From Stenotrophomonas maltophilia R551-3 (GTDB taxonomy: Bacteria; Pseudomonadota; Gammaproteobacteria; Xanthomonadales; Xanthomonadaceae), in contig NC_011071.1 in NCBI RefSeq assembly GCF_000020665.1, forward strand, positions 2,656,501-2,720,500: a stretch of DNA of 64,000 nt. Reading direction: 5' to 3'. This document shows positions 41,502-49,343 of the stretch, piece after piece. Numbering within the stretch: the first letter of the stretch is position 1; the number at the start of each line of letters is the position of its first letter. The position numbers were made by a program, and so were the translations under genes. Below the pieces are notes generated by a model. The model worked only from the letters and a program-made list of their open reading frames with translations. It did no database searches and had not been told where the DNA came from.

Positions 41502-42305
41502 CTACCGCAGCCGGCGCAGTTTGTGTTCAAGACCCGCTGCAGTCAGTTCGCCGAGGTGCAGTTCGCGCAGGCGTCCTTCGGCATCGAAGAAGAGGGTCGA
41601 TGGGTAGGCCTGCACGCCGAGCACGGTGGATGCTGCAGCGTCATCGTCCAGCAACACGTTGCCGAGCATGAGTCGCTCGCCAGCGATGAAACCCTGGACC
41701 TCGCCCAGGGTTTCGCCCTGGTTGAGGAACACGAACTGCACATCCGCGTGTGCCTGCTGTGCGGCCGCCAGCACCGGCATCTCGCGCCGGCAGGGCCCGC
41801 ACCAGGTCGCCCAGAGATTCAGCACCAGCGGTTTTCCCCGGAACTGCTGCAGATCAACCTTCCCGCCCTGAAGATCAGCCACCTGCAACGTCGGCAGCGG
41901 CATCTGCCGTTCCTGCCAGGCGGACAGCATCTGGCTGCCGCCCGCCCATAGCAGCACACCCATCAATGCGCCGACCAGAACAGGCGCACGCAGGGCGCGC
42001 CAACGCCGCAACCGCCACAGCCCCCACGCCAGTCCGGCAACAAGCACTACCGGCAGGTGATAGCCGCCGTCTGCGATCTGCAGAATGCTCCAGGGCGCTT
42101 CGCGATACAGGGCAAGGTTCAAGGCGACGAAACTGATGCGGCCACAAAGCAGGCCAATCAGCAACATGTCCAGCACCATGCTTGCCGCCGAGGGCAGCGG
42201 CCCCCCGTCCTTCCGGCGTGGCCATAAATGGGCCACGGCCATCGCCAGCAGCACGCACGCGAGAATCAATACCACCGGCATCGGTACCGGCCCAACACTC
42301 GACAT
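41502..42305 (-). CDS. TlpA-family thioredoxin fused to an Lgt-like membrane region
   Basis: A 267-residue protein. Residues about 8-122 are hydrophobic with at least three or four membrane segments and contain GRISFVALNLALYREAPWSI followed by ADGGYH, which resembles the core of prolipoprotein diacylglyceryl transferase (Lgt). Residues 135-265 are a TlpA/thioredoxin domain with Cys169-Gly-Pro-Cys172 and the cis-Pro loop VQAYPSTLFF. The thioredoxin domain should face the periplasm. It precedes dsbG in the same transcript, so the membrane part may help deliver reducing power to DsbG. Lgt catalytic residues are not evident. Confidence 0.78.
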   Translation of the reverse strand: MSSVGPVPMPVVLILACVLLAMAVAHLWPRRKDGGPLPSAASMVLDMLLIGLLCGRISFVALNLALYREAPWSILQIADGGYHLPVVLVAGLAWGLWRLRRWRALRAPVLVGALMGVLLWAGGSQMLSAWQERQMPLPTLQVADLQGGKVDLQQFRGKPLVLNLWATWCGPCRREMPVLAAAQQAHADVQFVFLNQGETLGEVQGFIAGERLMLGNVLLDDDAAASTVLGVQAYPSTLFFDAEGRLRELHLGELTAAGLEHKLRRLR

Positions 42306-42385
42306 CAGCTCACCTGCTCATTCGTCCACTGGCTGCATGGTCGAAGGGTCGCGCCCACGTTGCAAGCGCGACATCTGATCAGGTG

Positions 42386-43453
42386 CTAAGCCGCACTGCG
42401 TCCCAACTGCAGTGCCGAGGGGACCTGCAGGCCGCGCAGGCTGCCCGCCACCGATGGCATCAACGGCCGCTCACGCCGCTTGCTGTTGACGTGGCGGCGA
42501 TAATTGGCCGGCGTCATGCCAACGATGCGCAGGAACAGGCGTCGGAAAGCACTCTGATCCGCGTAGCCCACGCCCCAGGCCACTTCATCGATACCTGCCC
42601 CCTGCTGGAGCAGGGTCTGTGCCTTGGCGATGCGCAACCGCTGGCAGTATTCGATGGGGCGCAGCCCCGTGGCCCGCAGGAATCGCCGCTGCAGCGTCCG
42701 CGGCTCCAGCCCGGCGATCTCGCAGATCGCGGCGAGAGTGGCGCCGCGTGCTGCTGTGGTGTGCAGCCAGCGCTGCGCTTTCAGCACATCACGATCGCCA
42801 TGGGCGAAATTGGCGCTGAAACGCTCCAGATCCTGCTGGATCGTCGCCGGCACGGTGATCCCCAACTGCTGCGCCACCGCGCTGGCCACGCCCTGCCCGT
42901 GCAACCGATACAGCAGGCGCAGCCCCAGGAAGCGCCAGGCCTGCGAACCGCCGACGGTCAGCAGATCGCCATCATCGACCAGTGCACGTTCACTCGGCAC
43001 CCAGCTGGCGGCCTGTGCCTGCAGGCCGGGGTGCCGCGCCAGATCAGGTCCGCTGACGGTACGCCCGGCCAGCAATCCGGCGCGGGCCAGTACGCTGACA
43101 CCATCACTGGCGGCGGCCAGCAGGCTGCCGCCGTCGTAATGAGCCCGCAACCAGTCCAGCAGGATCTCGTCGGCACGCAGGCAGGCGCCGGGGCTGATCT
43201 GGCCCGGCACCGCGATTACCGCGGGAATGGCGGCGTCGAGCATTTCCGCACCGGCAATGCGATGCACGCCGGTCTGGCTGGCTGGCACGATCCAGCGGGT
43301 AACCAGCACGCGCTTGAACGGCCGGCGCTGCTGCTGGGCCAGGCGATTGGCCACGTGCGCCATCTCGGCCAGCACCGAGGCGGCCGAGGGATCGCCTCCC
43401 GGGTACTCGACCACCGCGACCTCGACGAATCCTTCGTTCCTGAATCCTTCCAC
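42386..43453 (-). CDS. GlxA-family regulator (DJ-1/PfpI domain plus AraC helix-turn-helix)
   Basis: A 355-residue regulator. Residues 1-180 are a DJ-1/PfpI amidotransferase-like domain (VAVVEYPGG, then GVSVLARAGLLAGRTV), usually a ligand sensor without catalysis. The C-terminal AraC domain includes LAAICEIAGLEPRTLQRRFLR and IDEVAWGVGYADQSAFRRLF. I chose a GTG start at 43453, with GGAGG 7 nt upstream, over an ATG at 43483. GlxA-like proteins control glycine-betaine, carnitine and arginine catabolism in pseudomonads; the target here is unknown. It precedes the TlpA-like gene on the same strand by 80 bp. Confidence 0.82.
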   Translation of the reverse strand: MEGFRNEGFVEVAVVEYPGGDPSAASVLAEMAHVANRLAQQQRRPFKRVLVTRWIVPASQTGVHRIAGAEMLDAAIPAVIAVPGQISPGACLRADEILLDWLRAHYDGGSLLAAASDGVSVLARAGLLAGRTVSGPDLARHPGLQAQAASWVPSERALVDDGDLLTVGGSQAWRFLGLRLLYRLHGQGVASAVAQQLGITVPATIQQDLERFSANFAHGDRDVLKAQRWLHTTAARGATLAAICEIAGLEPRTLQRRFLRATGLRPIEYCQRLRIAKAQTLLQQGAGIDEVAWGVGYADQSAFRRLFLRIVGMTPANYRRHVNSKRRERPLMPSVAGSLRGLQVPSALQLGRSAA

Positions 43454-43580
43454 AGACCACCTCCTCGGTTCGTTGCAGGCCATCGAATGGCCGGTTCAGG
43501 CGAAGGGTAGGAACTGGTCCAACGGCAGGGCTATGAAGAAAGTTGCAAAGTGCGCTGAATACGCGTCTCGGGACGAAGTC

Positions 43581-43612
43581 TTGACTCTTGACCAGACTCA
43601 AGGCTTCACAAT
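43581..43612 (+). promoter_or_regulatory. MerR-type promoter/operator
   Basis: TTGACT (43581-43586) and CACAAT (43607-43612) are separated by 20 bp, longer than the 17 bp of normal promoters and typical of MerR-controlled ones. The spacer contains the dyad CTTGA-N6-TCAAG. It lies 28 bp upstream of the merR gene start, indicating autoregulation. Confidence 0.6.
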
Positions 43613-43639
43613 GTCCGGCAGCACCCGCAGGAATCCGCC

Positions 43640-44038
43640 ATGAACATTGGACAACTGGCCCGCCAGGCTGGCGTGCCCATCGATACGGTCCGCTACTACG
43701 AGCGCCAGCAGCTGCTGCCCACCGCCGCACGTTCGGCCGGTGGCTACCGCATCTTCGGTGAGCAGGACCTGCGCCGGCTGCGCTTCATCCGCCGGGCCAA
43801 ATCACTGGGCTTCAGCCTGGAAGAAATCGGCGAGCTGCTCGCGCTCAGTGATCGCCACCAGCAGGACATGGGCAGCGTCCGCGACACGGCCCAGGCACGC
43901 CTGCTGGATATCGCGCAGCGGATGGCCGAACTGCAGCGCATGCACAACGCGCTGTCACAACTGGTCGATGCCTGCCCGGGGCACGGCACGCTGGATCAAT
44001 GCCCGATCCTGGCCGCGCTGACCGACGACACTGCATGA
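43640..44038 (+). CDS. MerR-family regulator, heavy-metal type
   Basis: A 132-residue MerR protein. The winged helix starts MNIGQLARQAGVPIDTVRYY, followed by GGYRIFGEQDLRRLRFIRRA; a dimerisation helix spans about residues 78-110; the metal loop ACPGHGTLDQCPIL has Cys112 and Cys121 with eight residues between, the spacing of MerR and ZntR rather than CueR. At the position equivalent to the third ligand (Cys79/82 in divalent-metal sensors) there is Met, not Cys. The metal is therefore unclear. No efflux pump gene is adjacent, which is unusual. Confidence 0.82.
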   Translation: MNIGQLARQAGVPIDTVRYYERQQLLPTAARSAGGYRIFGEQDLRRLRFIRRAKSLGFSLEEIGELLALSDRHQQDMGSVRDTAQARLLDIAQRMAELQRMHNALSQLVDACPGHGTLDQCPILAALTDDTA

Positions 44039-44094
44039 GCCCAGGCGAGCGACATCCACGTCGCAATCGACGTGAAGAAAAGTGCAACAAATGC

Positions 44095-44123
44095 TTGCCA
44101 ACCCCCTGGGGCAAGGCTATTAT
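44095..44123 (+). promoter_or_regulatory. Promoter of the first tRNA pair
   Basis: TTGCCA (44095-44100) and TATTAT (44118-44123) with an ideal 17-bp spacer, 18 bp before the tRNA-Ala gene. The stretch between the -10 and the tRNA is GC-rich, as expected for a stringently controlled stable-RNA promoter. Confidence 0.75.
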
Positions 44124-44141
44124 TTCGCTCCTCAGCGACGT

Positions 44142-44217
44142 GGGGCCATAGCTCAGCTGGGAGAGCGCCTGCATGGCATGCAGGAGGTCAGCGGTTCGAT
44201 CCCGCTTGGCTCCACCA
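44142..44217 (+). tRNA. tRNA-Ala(GGC), copy 1
   Basis: A 76-nt cloverleaf: acceptor GGGGCCA/TGGCTCC, D-loop AGCTGGGA, anticodon stem CCTGC/GCAGG with loop ATGGCAT (anticodon GGC), T-arm AGCGG-TTCGATC-CCGCT, and encoded CCA. It is the first of three identical copies. Confidence 0.95.
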
Positions 44218-44271
44218 ATCTTTCGGCATTAGGCCGTCGAAAGGTCGCTAAAGAACATTGATGAGAATTGC

Positions 44272-44347
44272 GTCCCCATCGTCTAGAGGCCTAGGACATC
44301 ACCCTTTCACGGTGGCGACCGGGGTTCGAATCCCCGTGGGGACGCCA
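44272..44347 (+). tRNA. tRNA-Glu(TTC), copy 1
   Basis: A 76-nt cloverleaf with acceptor GTCCCCA/GGGGACG, anticodon loop CTTTCAC (TTC) and encoded CCA. It follows tRNA-Ala copy 1 by 54 nt; the spacer holds a hairpin around ATTAGGCC. Confidence 0.95.
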
Positions 44348-44365
44348 CTCATCACGAACAACGAG

Positions 44366-44392
44366 GACCCGGCCGATAACCGGGTCTTTTTT
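44366..44392 (+). terminator. Terminator after the first tRNA pair
   Basis: GACCCGG and CCGGGTC form a stem around CCGATAA, followed by six T. It ends the first tRNA-Ala/Glu transcript, so copies 2 and 3 need their own promoter (a TATGAT -10 lies at 44509-44514). Confidence 0.8.
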
Positions 44393-44531
44393 GTTCACCG
44401 TCCACCGGCATTCAGGTTGTGGCGTTGCGGTTCCCCTGCCCTCGTGGCTACGGTTGATCCGGAACGAAAAAAGCTTAAAAAAAGCTTCCACAAATGTGAA
44501 CACGCAGGTATGATGGGCGGCTCGGTAACAC

Positions 44532-44607
44532 GGGGCCATAGCTCAGCTGGGAGAGCGCCTGCATGGCATGCAGGAGGTCAGCGGTTCGATCCCGCTTGGC
44601 TCCACCA
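44532..44607 (+). tRNA. tRNA-Ala(GGC), copy 2
   Basis: Identical in sequence to the copy at 44142. A TATGAT -10 element at 44509-44514, preceded by A-tracts, probably drives copies 2 and 3. Confidence 0.95.
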
Positions 44608-44656
44608 CTTTCGACATTAGGCCGTCGAAGGTTTTACAACTTGAAGTTTTTCGTGC

Positions 44657-44732
44657 GTCCCCATCGTCTAGAGGCCTAGGACATCACCCTTTCACGGTGG
44701 CGACCGGGGTTCGAATCCCCGTGGGGACGCCA
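44657..44732 (+). tRNA. tRNA-Glu(TTC), copy 2
   Basis: Identical to the copy at 44272. The 49-nt spacer from tRNA-Ala copy 2 has the same ATTAGGCC hairpin, here with stem TTCGAC/GTCGAA. Confidence 0.95.
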
Positions 44733-44775
44733 GTTTCAAACGGACTCTGCTCCCAGCAGAAATCCGATGTTTCAT

Positions 44776-44851
44776 GGGGCCATAGCTCAGCTGGGAGAGC
44801 GCCTGCATGGCATGCAGGAGGTCAGCGGTTCGATCCCGCTTGGCTCCACCA
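44776..44851 (+). tRNA. tRNA-Ala(GGC), copy 3
   Basis: Identical to the copies at 44142 and 44532. It follows tRNA-Glu copy 2 by 43 nt with no terminator, so it is cotranscribed with it. Confidence 0.95.
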
Positions 44852-44898
44852 CTTCGACATTAGGCCGTCGAAGAATCTACAACTTGAAGTTTTCGTGC

Positions 44899-44974
44899 GT
44901 CCCCATCGTCTAGAGGCCTAGGACATCACCCTTTCACGGTGGCGACCGGGGTTCGAATCCCCGTGGGGACGCCA
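44899..44974 (+). tRNA. tRNA-Glu(TTC), copy 3
   Basis: Identical to the other two tRNA-Glu genes. The 47-nt spacer from tRNA-Ala copy 3 again carries the TTCGAC/GTCGAA hairpin and the ACAACTTGAAGTTTT run seen before copy 2. Confidence 0.95.
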
Positions 44975-44981
44975 ATTCTTG

Positions 44982-45007
44982 AAAACCCCGGTTTCGACCG
45001 GGGTTTT
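44982..45007 (+). terminator. Terminator after the tRNA cluster
   Basis: AAAACCCCGGT-TTCG-ACCGGGGTTTT, an 11-bp stem closed by a UUCG-type loop and followed by T residues. It ends the transcript of tRNA copies 2 and 3. Confidence 0.85.
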
Positions 45008-45036
45008 TCTTTGACTGCGATCTGCTGGCGGAACGC

Positions 45037-45094
45037 ATCCACGCATGGCGTGGATCTACCCCGACTCTGCAGTAGATCCATGCCATGTGTGGAT
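45037..45094. repeat. Inverted pair of SMAG-type hairpins
   Basis: ATCCACGC-ATG-GCGTGGAT plus CTAC (45037-45059) and GTAG plus ATCCATGC-CAT-GTGTGGAT (45072-45094); the second has changed bases, with one G-T pair. It separates the tRNA terminator from the GNAT gene. Confidence 0.8.
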
Positions 45095-45114
45095 GGAAAA
45101 CGCTGGACTGCGCC

Positions 45115-45531
45115 TCAGAACCGCCGATACATGCCGATCGATGCCGGTGCCGTTGGTGCAAAACCGAACTGCGCGTACAGCCGATGCGCCTCGCCATCGG
45201 CCAACAGGCTTACATAGGCCGACGGCGGCAGGTTGCCCTGCATCCACTCGCTCAGGCGCCGCATCACTTCCTTGCCCAGGCCCTGCCCCTGCAGGCGCGG
45301 CAACACCGCGATATCGCAGACCTGAAGGTGGCATCCGCCATCACCAACGATCCGCCCCATCGCCACCAGCTCGTTGCCCTGGTAGGCACACACGCCGAAC
45401 AGGGTATTGGGCAGCGCACGCTCCGCGGCCTCCGCGGTCTTGGCACTCAGGCCGGCCAGCACGCGCAACTGGCAGTAGCCCTCGACGGTTGGTACAGCCT
45501 CGCGGAACTGGCAAGTGGCGGAATCATTCAT
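45115..45531 (-). CDS. GNAT-family N-acetyltransferase
   Basis: A 138-residue acetyltransferase. The acetyl-CoA loop is LPRLQGQGLGKEVMRRL (Q/R-x-x-G-x-G/A), preceded by strand 4 CHLQVCDIAVLP, and the C-terminal strands include SAYVSLLADGEAHRLYAQFG. The start at 45531 gives the compact domain; an in-frame extension to 45768 reads into upstream sequence. Substrate unknown. It is divergent from the SRAP gene across 77 bp. Confidence 0.85.
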   Translation of the reverse strand: MNDSATCQFREAVPTVEGYCQLRVLAGLSAKTAEAAERALPNTLFGVCAYQGNELVAMGRIVGDGGCHLQVCDIAVLPRLQGQGLGKEVMRRLSEWMQGNLPPSAYVSLLADGEAHRLYAQFGFAPTAPASIGMYRRF

Positions 45532-45608
45532 GCGGTATCTCCCTATAGGTCGGGCTATCCTGCCGCATCCCCGTCGCACTTGCTGCGATCCATCCCGGCA
45601 GATTCCCC

Positions 45609-46565
45609 ATGTGCTATTCCGCCCTGATCCGCGCCGACTACGCCAAGCTGGTGCGGGAGTTCGGCGCCATCCTGTCGCTGGAAGAATTCGCGGAGCTGTA
45701 CGCGCACGATCCGGGCAAGAAGCGACCGAAGACACCCAAGGCGATGGATGACGGCTTCGCTGCTGCACGCACCGAGCAGGGCCGCGACATCGTGGCGAAG
45801 ATCCAGCAGTGGCATGCGCAGGAGCAGCGCGAACTGGAAGCGGATCTGACCCGCCAGCGCGAGCGGCGCGATGTCGCCAACGCCACTCTGGCGACCCGCC
45901 CTACCCAGAAAGCACGCAACGACCTGCGCGTGGCCGGCAACCGCATCGAGCGCGCGCAAGCCCGGCTTGAAGACCTGCACCGGGTGCAACTGCTGCCACG
46001 CGACAACAGGATTTTCCCTGGCACCTATGCGCCGGTGATGATCAGCGAGAACGGCAAGCGGGTGATCAAGCCGATGCGCTACCAGTGCCGGCTTCCCGAC
46101 AAGCCCGCACGCAACGATGTGCTCTACCCCGGTACCTACAACGCGCGGCGCGACAGCCTGGAAGGCTACTGGCGTGGTGCGTTCGGCCTGCGCCACGGCG
46201 TGGTGGTGGTGCAGGCGTTCTACGAGCACGTGCCGCGCCATGCCATCGCGGGACGCACGCTCGGCGCAGACGAGAAGGAACAGGACGTGGTGCTGGAGTT
46301 CCGTCCCGATCCACCGCGCGACCTGCTGCTGGCCTGCCTGTGGGCGGAATGGGAGGGCCCGGAGGGCCGCCTGCTGTCATTCGCCACCATCACCGACACA
46401 CCGCCCGGCGACGTTGCTGCGGCTGGCCATGATCGCGGCGTGGTACCTATCCGCAAGGAATTCCTCGATGCCTGGCTCAATCCCGATCCGGACGACCTGG
46501 CGCGGCAGTACCGAATTCTCGACGACCGCGAGGACATCCGCTACGTGTATGAGGAAGTCGCCTGA
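45609..46565 (+). CDS. SOS response-associated peptidase (SRAP/HMCES family)
   Basis: A 318-residue SRAP protein, larger than the usual 220 because of a helical insertion (about residues 60-130). The catalytic Cys2 (MCYS) becomes the N-terminus after Met removal and forms a thiazolidine link with abasic sites. Other family motifs are NARRDSLEGYW, VVVVQAFYEHV with the catalytic Glu, LLACLWAEW and the His in AAGHDRGVVPI. YedK/HMCES shields abasic sites in single-stranded DNA. No LexA box is visible upstream. Confidence 0.88.
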   Translation: MCYSALIRADYAKLVREFGAILSLEEFAELYAHDPGKKRPKTPKAMDDGFAAARTEQGRDIVAKIQQWHAQEQRELEADLTRQRERRDVANATLATRPTQKARNDLRVAGNRIERAQARLEDLHRVQLLPRDNRIFPGTYAPVMISENGKRVIKPMRYQCRLPDKPARNDVLYPGTYNARRDSLEGYWRGAFGLRHGVVVVQAFYEHVPRHAIAGRTLGADEKEQDVVLEFRPDPPRDLLLACLWAEWEGPEGRLLSFATITDTPPGDVAAAGHDRGVVPIRKEFLDAWLNPDPDDLARQYRILDDREDIRYVYEEVA

Positions 46566-46575
46566 GCGGCGCGGC

Positions 46576-46956
46576 TCAGGCCTTCGCGCTGGAACGACCC
46601 ACCGCGCGCGCCAGCGCACGGCTCAGATCCGCCGACAGGTACGGCTTGACCAGCAGCACACCGGCCAGCATCGACTCCGGCAACTGCTCGGCCAGCATTC
46701 CCGTGGCCAGCACGAACGGCACGCCGCGCGCCGTCAGCGCAGCTGCGACCGGCTCGCTGGTTTCATTGCGGGCAAGGCGATAGTCCAGCAGCGCCACGTC
46801 CGGCGCCGAATCTTCCAGCAGGCGCAGCGCTTCGGCCACGCCCGCCGCCAACCCGACCACAGTCGCGCCGGCATGCACCAGCTGCATCTGCAGCAAGGCA
46901 GCACTCATCTCGTCGTTCTCGACCACCAGCACCCTCAGGTCCTGCAACACTGTCAT
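46576..46956 (-). CDS. Single-domain response regulator (receiver only)
   Basis: A 126-residue receiver domain. The acidic pocket is VVENDE, the phosphorylated Asp lies in VALLDYRLARN, the Thr in VLATGM and the Lys in LLVKPYLSADL. There is no output domain, so it would act like CheY or as a phosphate sink. It converges with the SRAP gene and has no adjacent kinase. Confidence 0.85.
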   Translation of the reverse strand: MTVLQDLRVLVVENDEMSAALLQMQLVHAGATVVGLAAGVAEALRLLEDSAPDVALLDYRLARNETSEPVAAALTARGVPFVLATGMLAEQLPESMLAGVLLVKPYLSADLSRALARAVGRSSAKA

Positions 46957-47088
46957 CGGCTACCGCTCCTGGAGGCATACATGCGGCCGCAGTATAGCCA
47001 CCATGGGGTCGAAGCCGACAGGATGCGCCCCGATCGCCCCTCCCCCTATGAAAGCCCTGCCGACCTCGGTTACACTCGCACGCTGCCT

Positions 47089-47174
47089 GCCGGTGTGGCG
47101 GAATGGTATACGCAGCTGACTCAAAATCAGCCGGGGGTGACCCCATGAAGGTTCGAGTCCTTTCACCGGCACCA
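47089..47174 (+). tRNA. tRNA-Leu(CAA)
   Basis: An 86-nt class II tRNA with acceptor GCCGGTG/CACCGGC, anticodon stem GCTGA/TCAGC with loop CTCAAAA (CAA), a long variable arm GCCGGGGGTGACCCC, and encoded CCA. It reads UUG codons. Confidence 0.93.
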
Positions 47175-47181
47175 CTGCATC

Positions 47182-47210
47182 AAAGGCCAGGTCCCCGACC
47201 TGGCCTTTTT
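47182..47210 (+). terminator. Terminator of tRNA-Leu
   Basis: AAAGGCCAGGT-CCCC-ACCTGGCCTTT-type hairpin followed by T residues, 7 bp after the tRNA. Stem GGCCAGGTC/GACCTGGCC. Confidence 0.85.
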
Positions 47211-47245
47211 GCATTTCCGGGTTTGGAACGCCGACACTGGCAACA

Positions 47246-47788
47246 ATGCCCGCCCCTTTGCACCCCTCGCTTCCCGACACCCCGCCCACGCGCCTGCGCT
47301 CGTTGCGGCCGGATGATGCTGTCGCCTGGTCGCGCTATCTTTCGCAGCCCGGCGTAACCGAACACACCAGCTGGGGTGACGTTTCTCCAGAAGCACTACG
47401 CCACCTGATCAACAGCTATACAGCCTCGCCGGTCGACCGGCGCTGGGCACTGGTCGATGCAGACAACCTGCTGATCGGCACCGTAGGCCTGAACGGAATC
47501 GATCTTCAGCATCGCCGCGCCGAGCTCGCGTATGATCTCGATCCCCGCTGGCATGGACAGGGACTGGCCACGAACGCGGCGCGCGCCGTACTGGCCTGGG
47601 GCTGTACCACACTGGCGCTCGTCCGCATCCAGGCCACGGTACTGGACAGCAATACCCGTTCGATCGCCGTGCTGGAACGCATCGGCATGCAGCGCGAGGG
47701 ACTGCTCCGCGCCTATCGCCAGGTCCGCGGCCAGACCGCTGACTACTGGATGTACGCACACATCGAGAACACCGCGTCATCGTGCTGA
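47246..47788 (+). CDS. GNAT-family N-acetyltransferase, RimJ/RimL-like
   Basis: A 180-residue acetyltransferase. The N-terminus RLRSLRPDDAVAWSRYLSQP is the RimJ/RimL pattern; the acetyl-CoA loop is DPRWHGQGLATNAARAVLAW, and the C-terminal VLDSNTRSIAVLERIGMQRE is the diagnostic N-x-x-S-x-x-V-x-E-x-x-G motif. Members acetylate N-termini of ribosomal proteins or small amines. It is a single gene after tRNA-Leu. Confidence 0.87.
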   Translation: MPAPLHPSLPDTPPTRLRSLRPDDAVAWSRYLSQPGVTEHTSWGDVSPEALRHLINSYTASPVDRRWALVDADNLLIGTVGLNGIDLQHRRAELAYDLDPRWHGQGLATNAARAVLAWGCTTLALVRIQATVLDSNTRSIAVLERIGMQREGLLRAYRQVRGQTADYWMYAHIENTASSC

Positions 47789-47903
47789 AACACAACGGCA
47801 ACCACTGACAACGTTGCCAATGGACGCAGCGCACACTTTTCTTGCAAGCCTCACGTGCATCTGCCTATCTTGAGGGCAGCCGGACCTGGGGGCGGGGGAA
47901 TGC

Positions 47904-49343
47904 ATGACGTTGCGTGCTGCACTGTTTTTTCTGGTCACGCACGCGCTTGTCATTGCTCTGATCGGCCCTCAGGACCCGATAGGCTCCTTCCTGCTGTTGA
48001 TGGCTGCCCCCCTTCTGGCGGCGCTGGCATGTGTGCGGCGTGCCCGCGACAGCCGGGCCGCCTGCAAGTGGCGGCTGCTCGGCTTCGCCGTCGGCCTGTT
48101 CTCGATCGCCCTGCTGGCCCAGCTGTACCGCATCGCGGATGGCGGCGGGCAGGCACAGATGCCACTGTCGTCGCTGATCCTCTACGTGTTCTACCGGATA
48201 CCGCTGACCTACGTGGCGGCCAGCCCTGGGGGCGGCAACCGCTACGTGCCCGCCGTGGACCTGTCGATCATTGCCGTGCTCTGGCTGCTGTACTACGTGC
48301 ACACGCGGGCGCTGGTGCACCTGGATGCAGCCCTGTGGATGCAGGGTCTGAACGCGATGAGCACCGTGCAGAACGGTCTCGTATTCTGCTTCGCGCTGAT
48401 CCGCTTCCTGGCCGAAGACAATGCCGATCGGCGTGACTTCTTCCGTACCCTGACGACCTATGCGCTGGGTTATTTTCTACTCGCGTTCTACATCAATCAC
48501 TACCAGCCCCAGGTGCCCGACGGCGGCTGGGGTGACCTGTTGATCAGTGGCCTGTTCGTACTGCTCGCAGTGATGGCAGGCAGCCCATGGCGGCCGCCCG
48601 CGGTAGCGGTATCGCGCAATCTGCGCCGTGTCGTCGATGCTGGTGTTCCATTGATGCTGCCCCTGTTGCTGATGATGGTGGCACTGCTGGTCTCACGCCT
48701 GCATCCAACACTGGCAATCGTCGGCTTCATCGGCGCCATGCTCGGCTATGCATTACGCAGCGTGCTGACCCAGGTCGAGATCCAGCGCCAGCGTGACGAA
48801 CTGGAAGCACTGGCTCGACGCGATCCATTGACCGGGTTGGGCAACCGGCGCAACTTCGACGAATCACTCGGCAGCGCCCATCGCCGCGCACGCCGCCAAG
48901 GGCTGGGCCTGGCCGTGCTGATGATCGACATCGACCACTTCAAGCGGCTCAATGACACCTATGGCCACCCGGAAGGTGACCGCCGGCTGCGCGCGGTCGC
49001 CGGGATCCTTGATGGTTGCCTGCAACGCGGTGACGACCTGCTGGCCCGTTATGGCGGCGAAGAGTTCATCGCCGCCCTGCCCTCGCCCGATATCACCCAT
49101 GCCCTGAGCCTGGGCGAACGGTTGCGCGCGGCAGTCGAAACCGCCGGCCTGCCGGCGGCCGAAGCCGTCGTCACCATCAGCATCGGCGTAGCCTGGCAGG
49201 CCGCCCGCGAGAACGGCGATCCGCGCGACCTGGTCGACCGCGCCGACCAGGCCCTGTACCGGGCCAAGCACGCCGGGCGCAACCGTGTGCACGGCGCCCC
49301 GGCCGCCACGGCCGGGAGCGAACGGCCCGACCGGCGCGCCTAG
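47904..49343 (+). CDS. Membrane-bound diguanylate cyclase (GGDEF)
   Basis: A 479-residue protein. Residues about 1-270 form seven or eight hydrophobic helices, a MASE-like membrane sensor without a known ligand. The GGDEF domain (about 305-465) has the active-site motif GGEEF in [14 protein letters not shown], and a product-inhibition site RGDD (RxxD) eight residues before it; [10 protein letters not shown] holds the metal Asp. It should make cyclic-di-GMP. The start has a GGGGGAA ribosome site. Its stop codon overlaps the converging stop codon of the MCP gene at CTAG (49340-49343). Confidence 0.9.
   Translation: MTLRAALFFLVTHALVIALIGPQDPIGSFLLLMAAPLLAALACVRRARDSRAACKWRLLGFAVGLFSIALLAQLYRIADGGGQAQMPLSSLILYVFYRIPLTYVAASPGGGNRYVPAVDLSIIAVLWLLYYVHTRALVHLDAALWMQGLNAMSTVQNGLVFCFALIRFLAEDNADRRDFFRTLTTYALGYFLLAFYINHYQPQVPDGGWGDLLISGLFVLLAVMAGSPWRPPAVAVSRNLRRVVDAGVPLMLPLLLMMVALLVSRLHPTLAIVGFIGAMLGYALRSVLTQVEIQRQRDELEALARRDPLTGLGNRRNFDESLGSAHRRARRQGLGLAVLMIDIDHFKRLNDTYGHPEGDRRLRAVAGILDGCLQRGDDLLARYGGEEFIAALPSPDITHALSLGERLRAAVETAGLPAAEAVVTISIGVAWQAARENGDPRDLVDRADQALYRAKHAGRNRVHGAPAATAGSERPDRRA

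Noticed and set aside
44142..44974. Integration site of a genomic island at the tRNA genes
   Set aside because: No integrase, no truncated tRNA copy and no compositional shift follow; all six tRNAs are complete.
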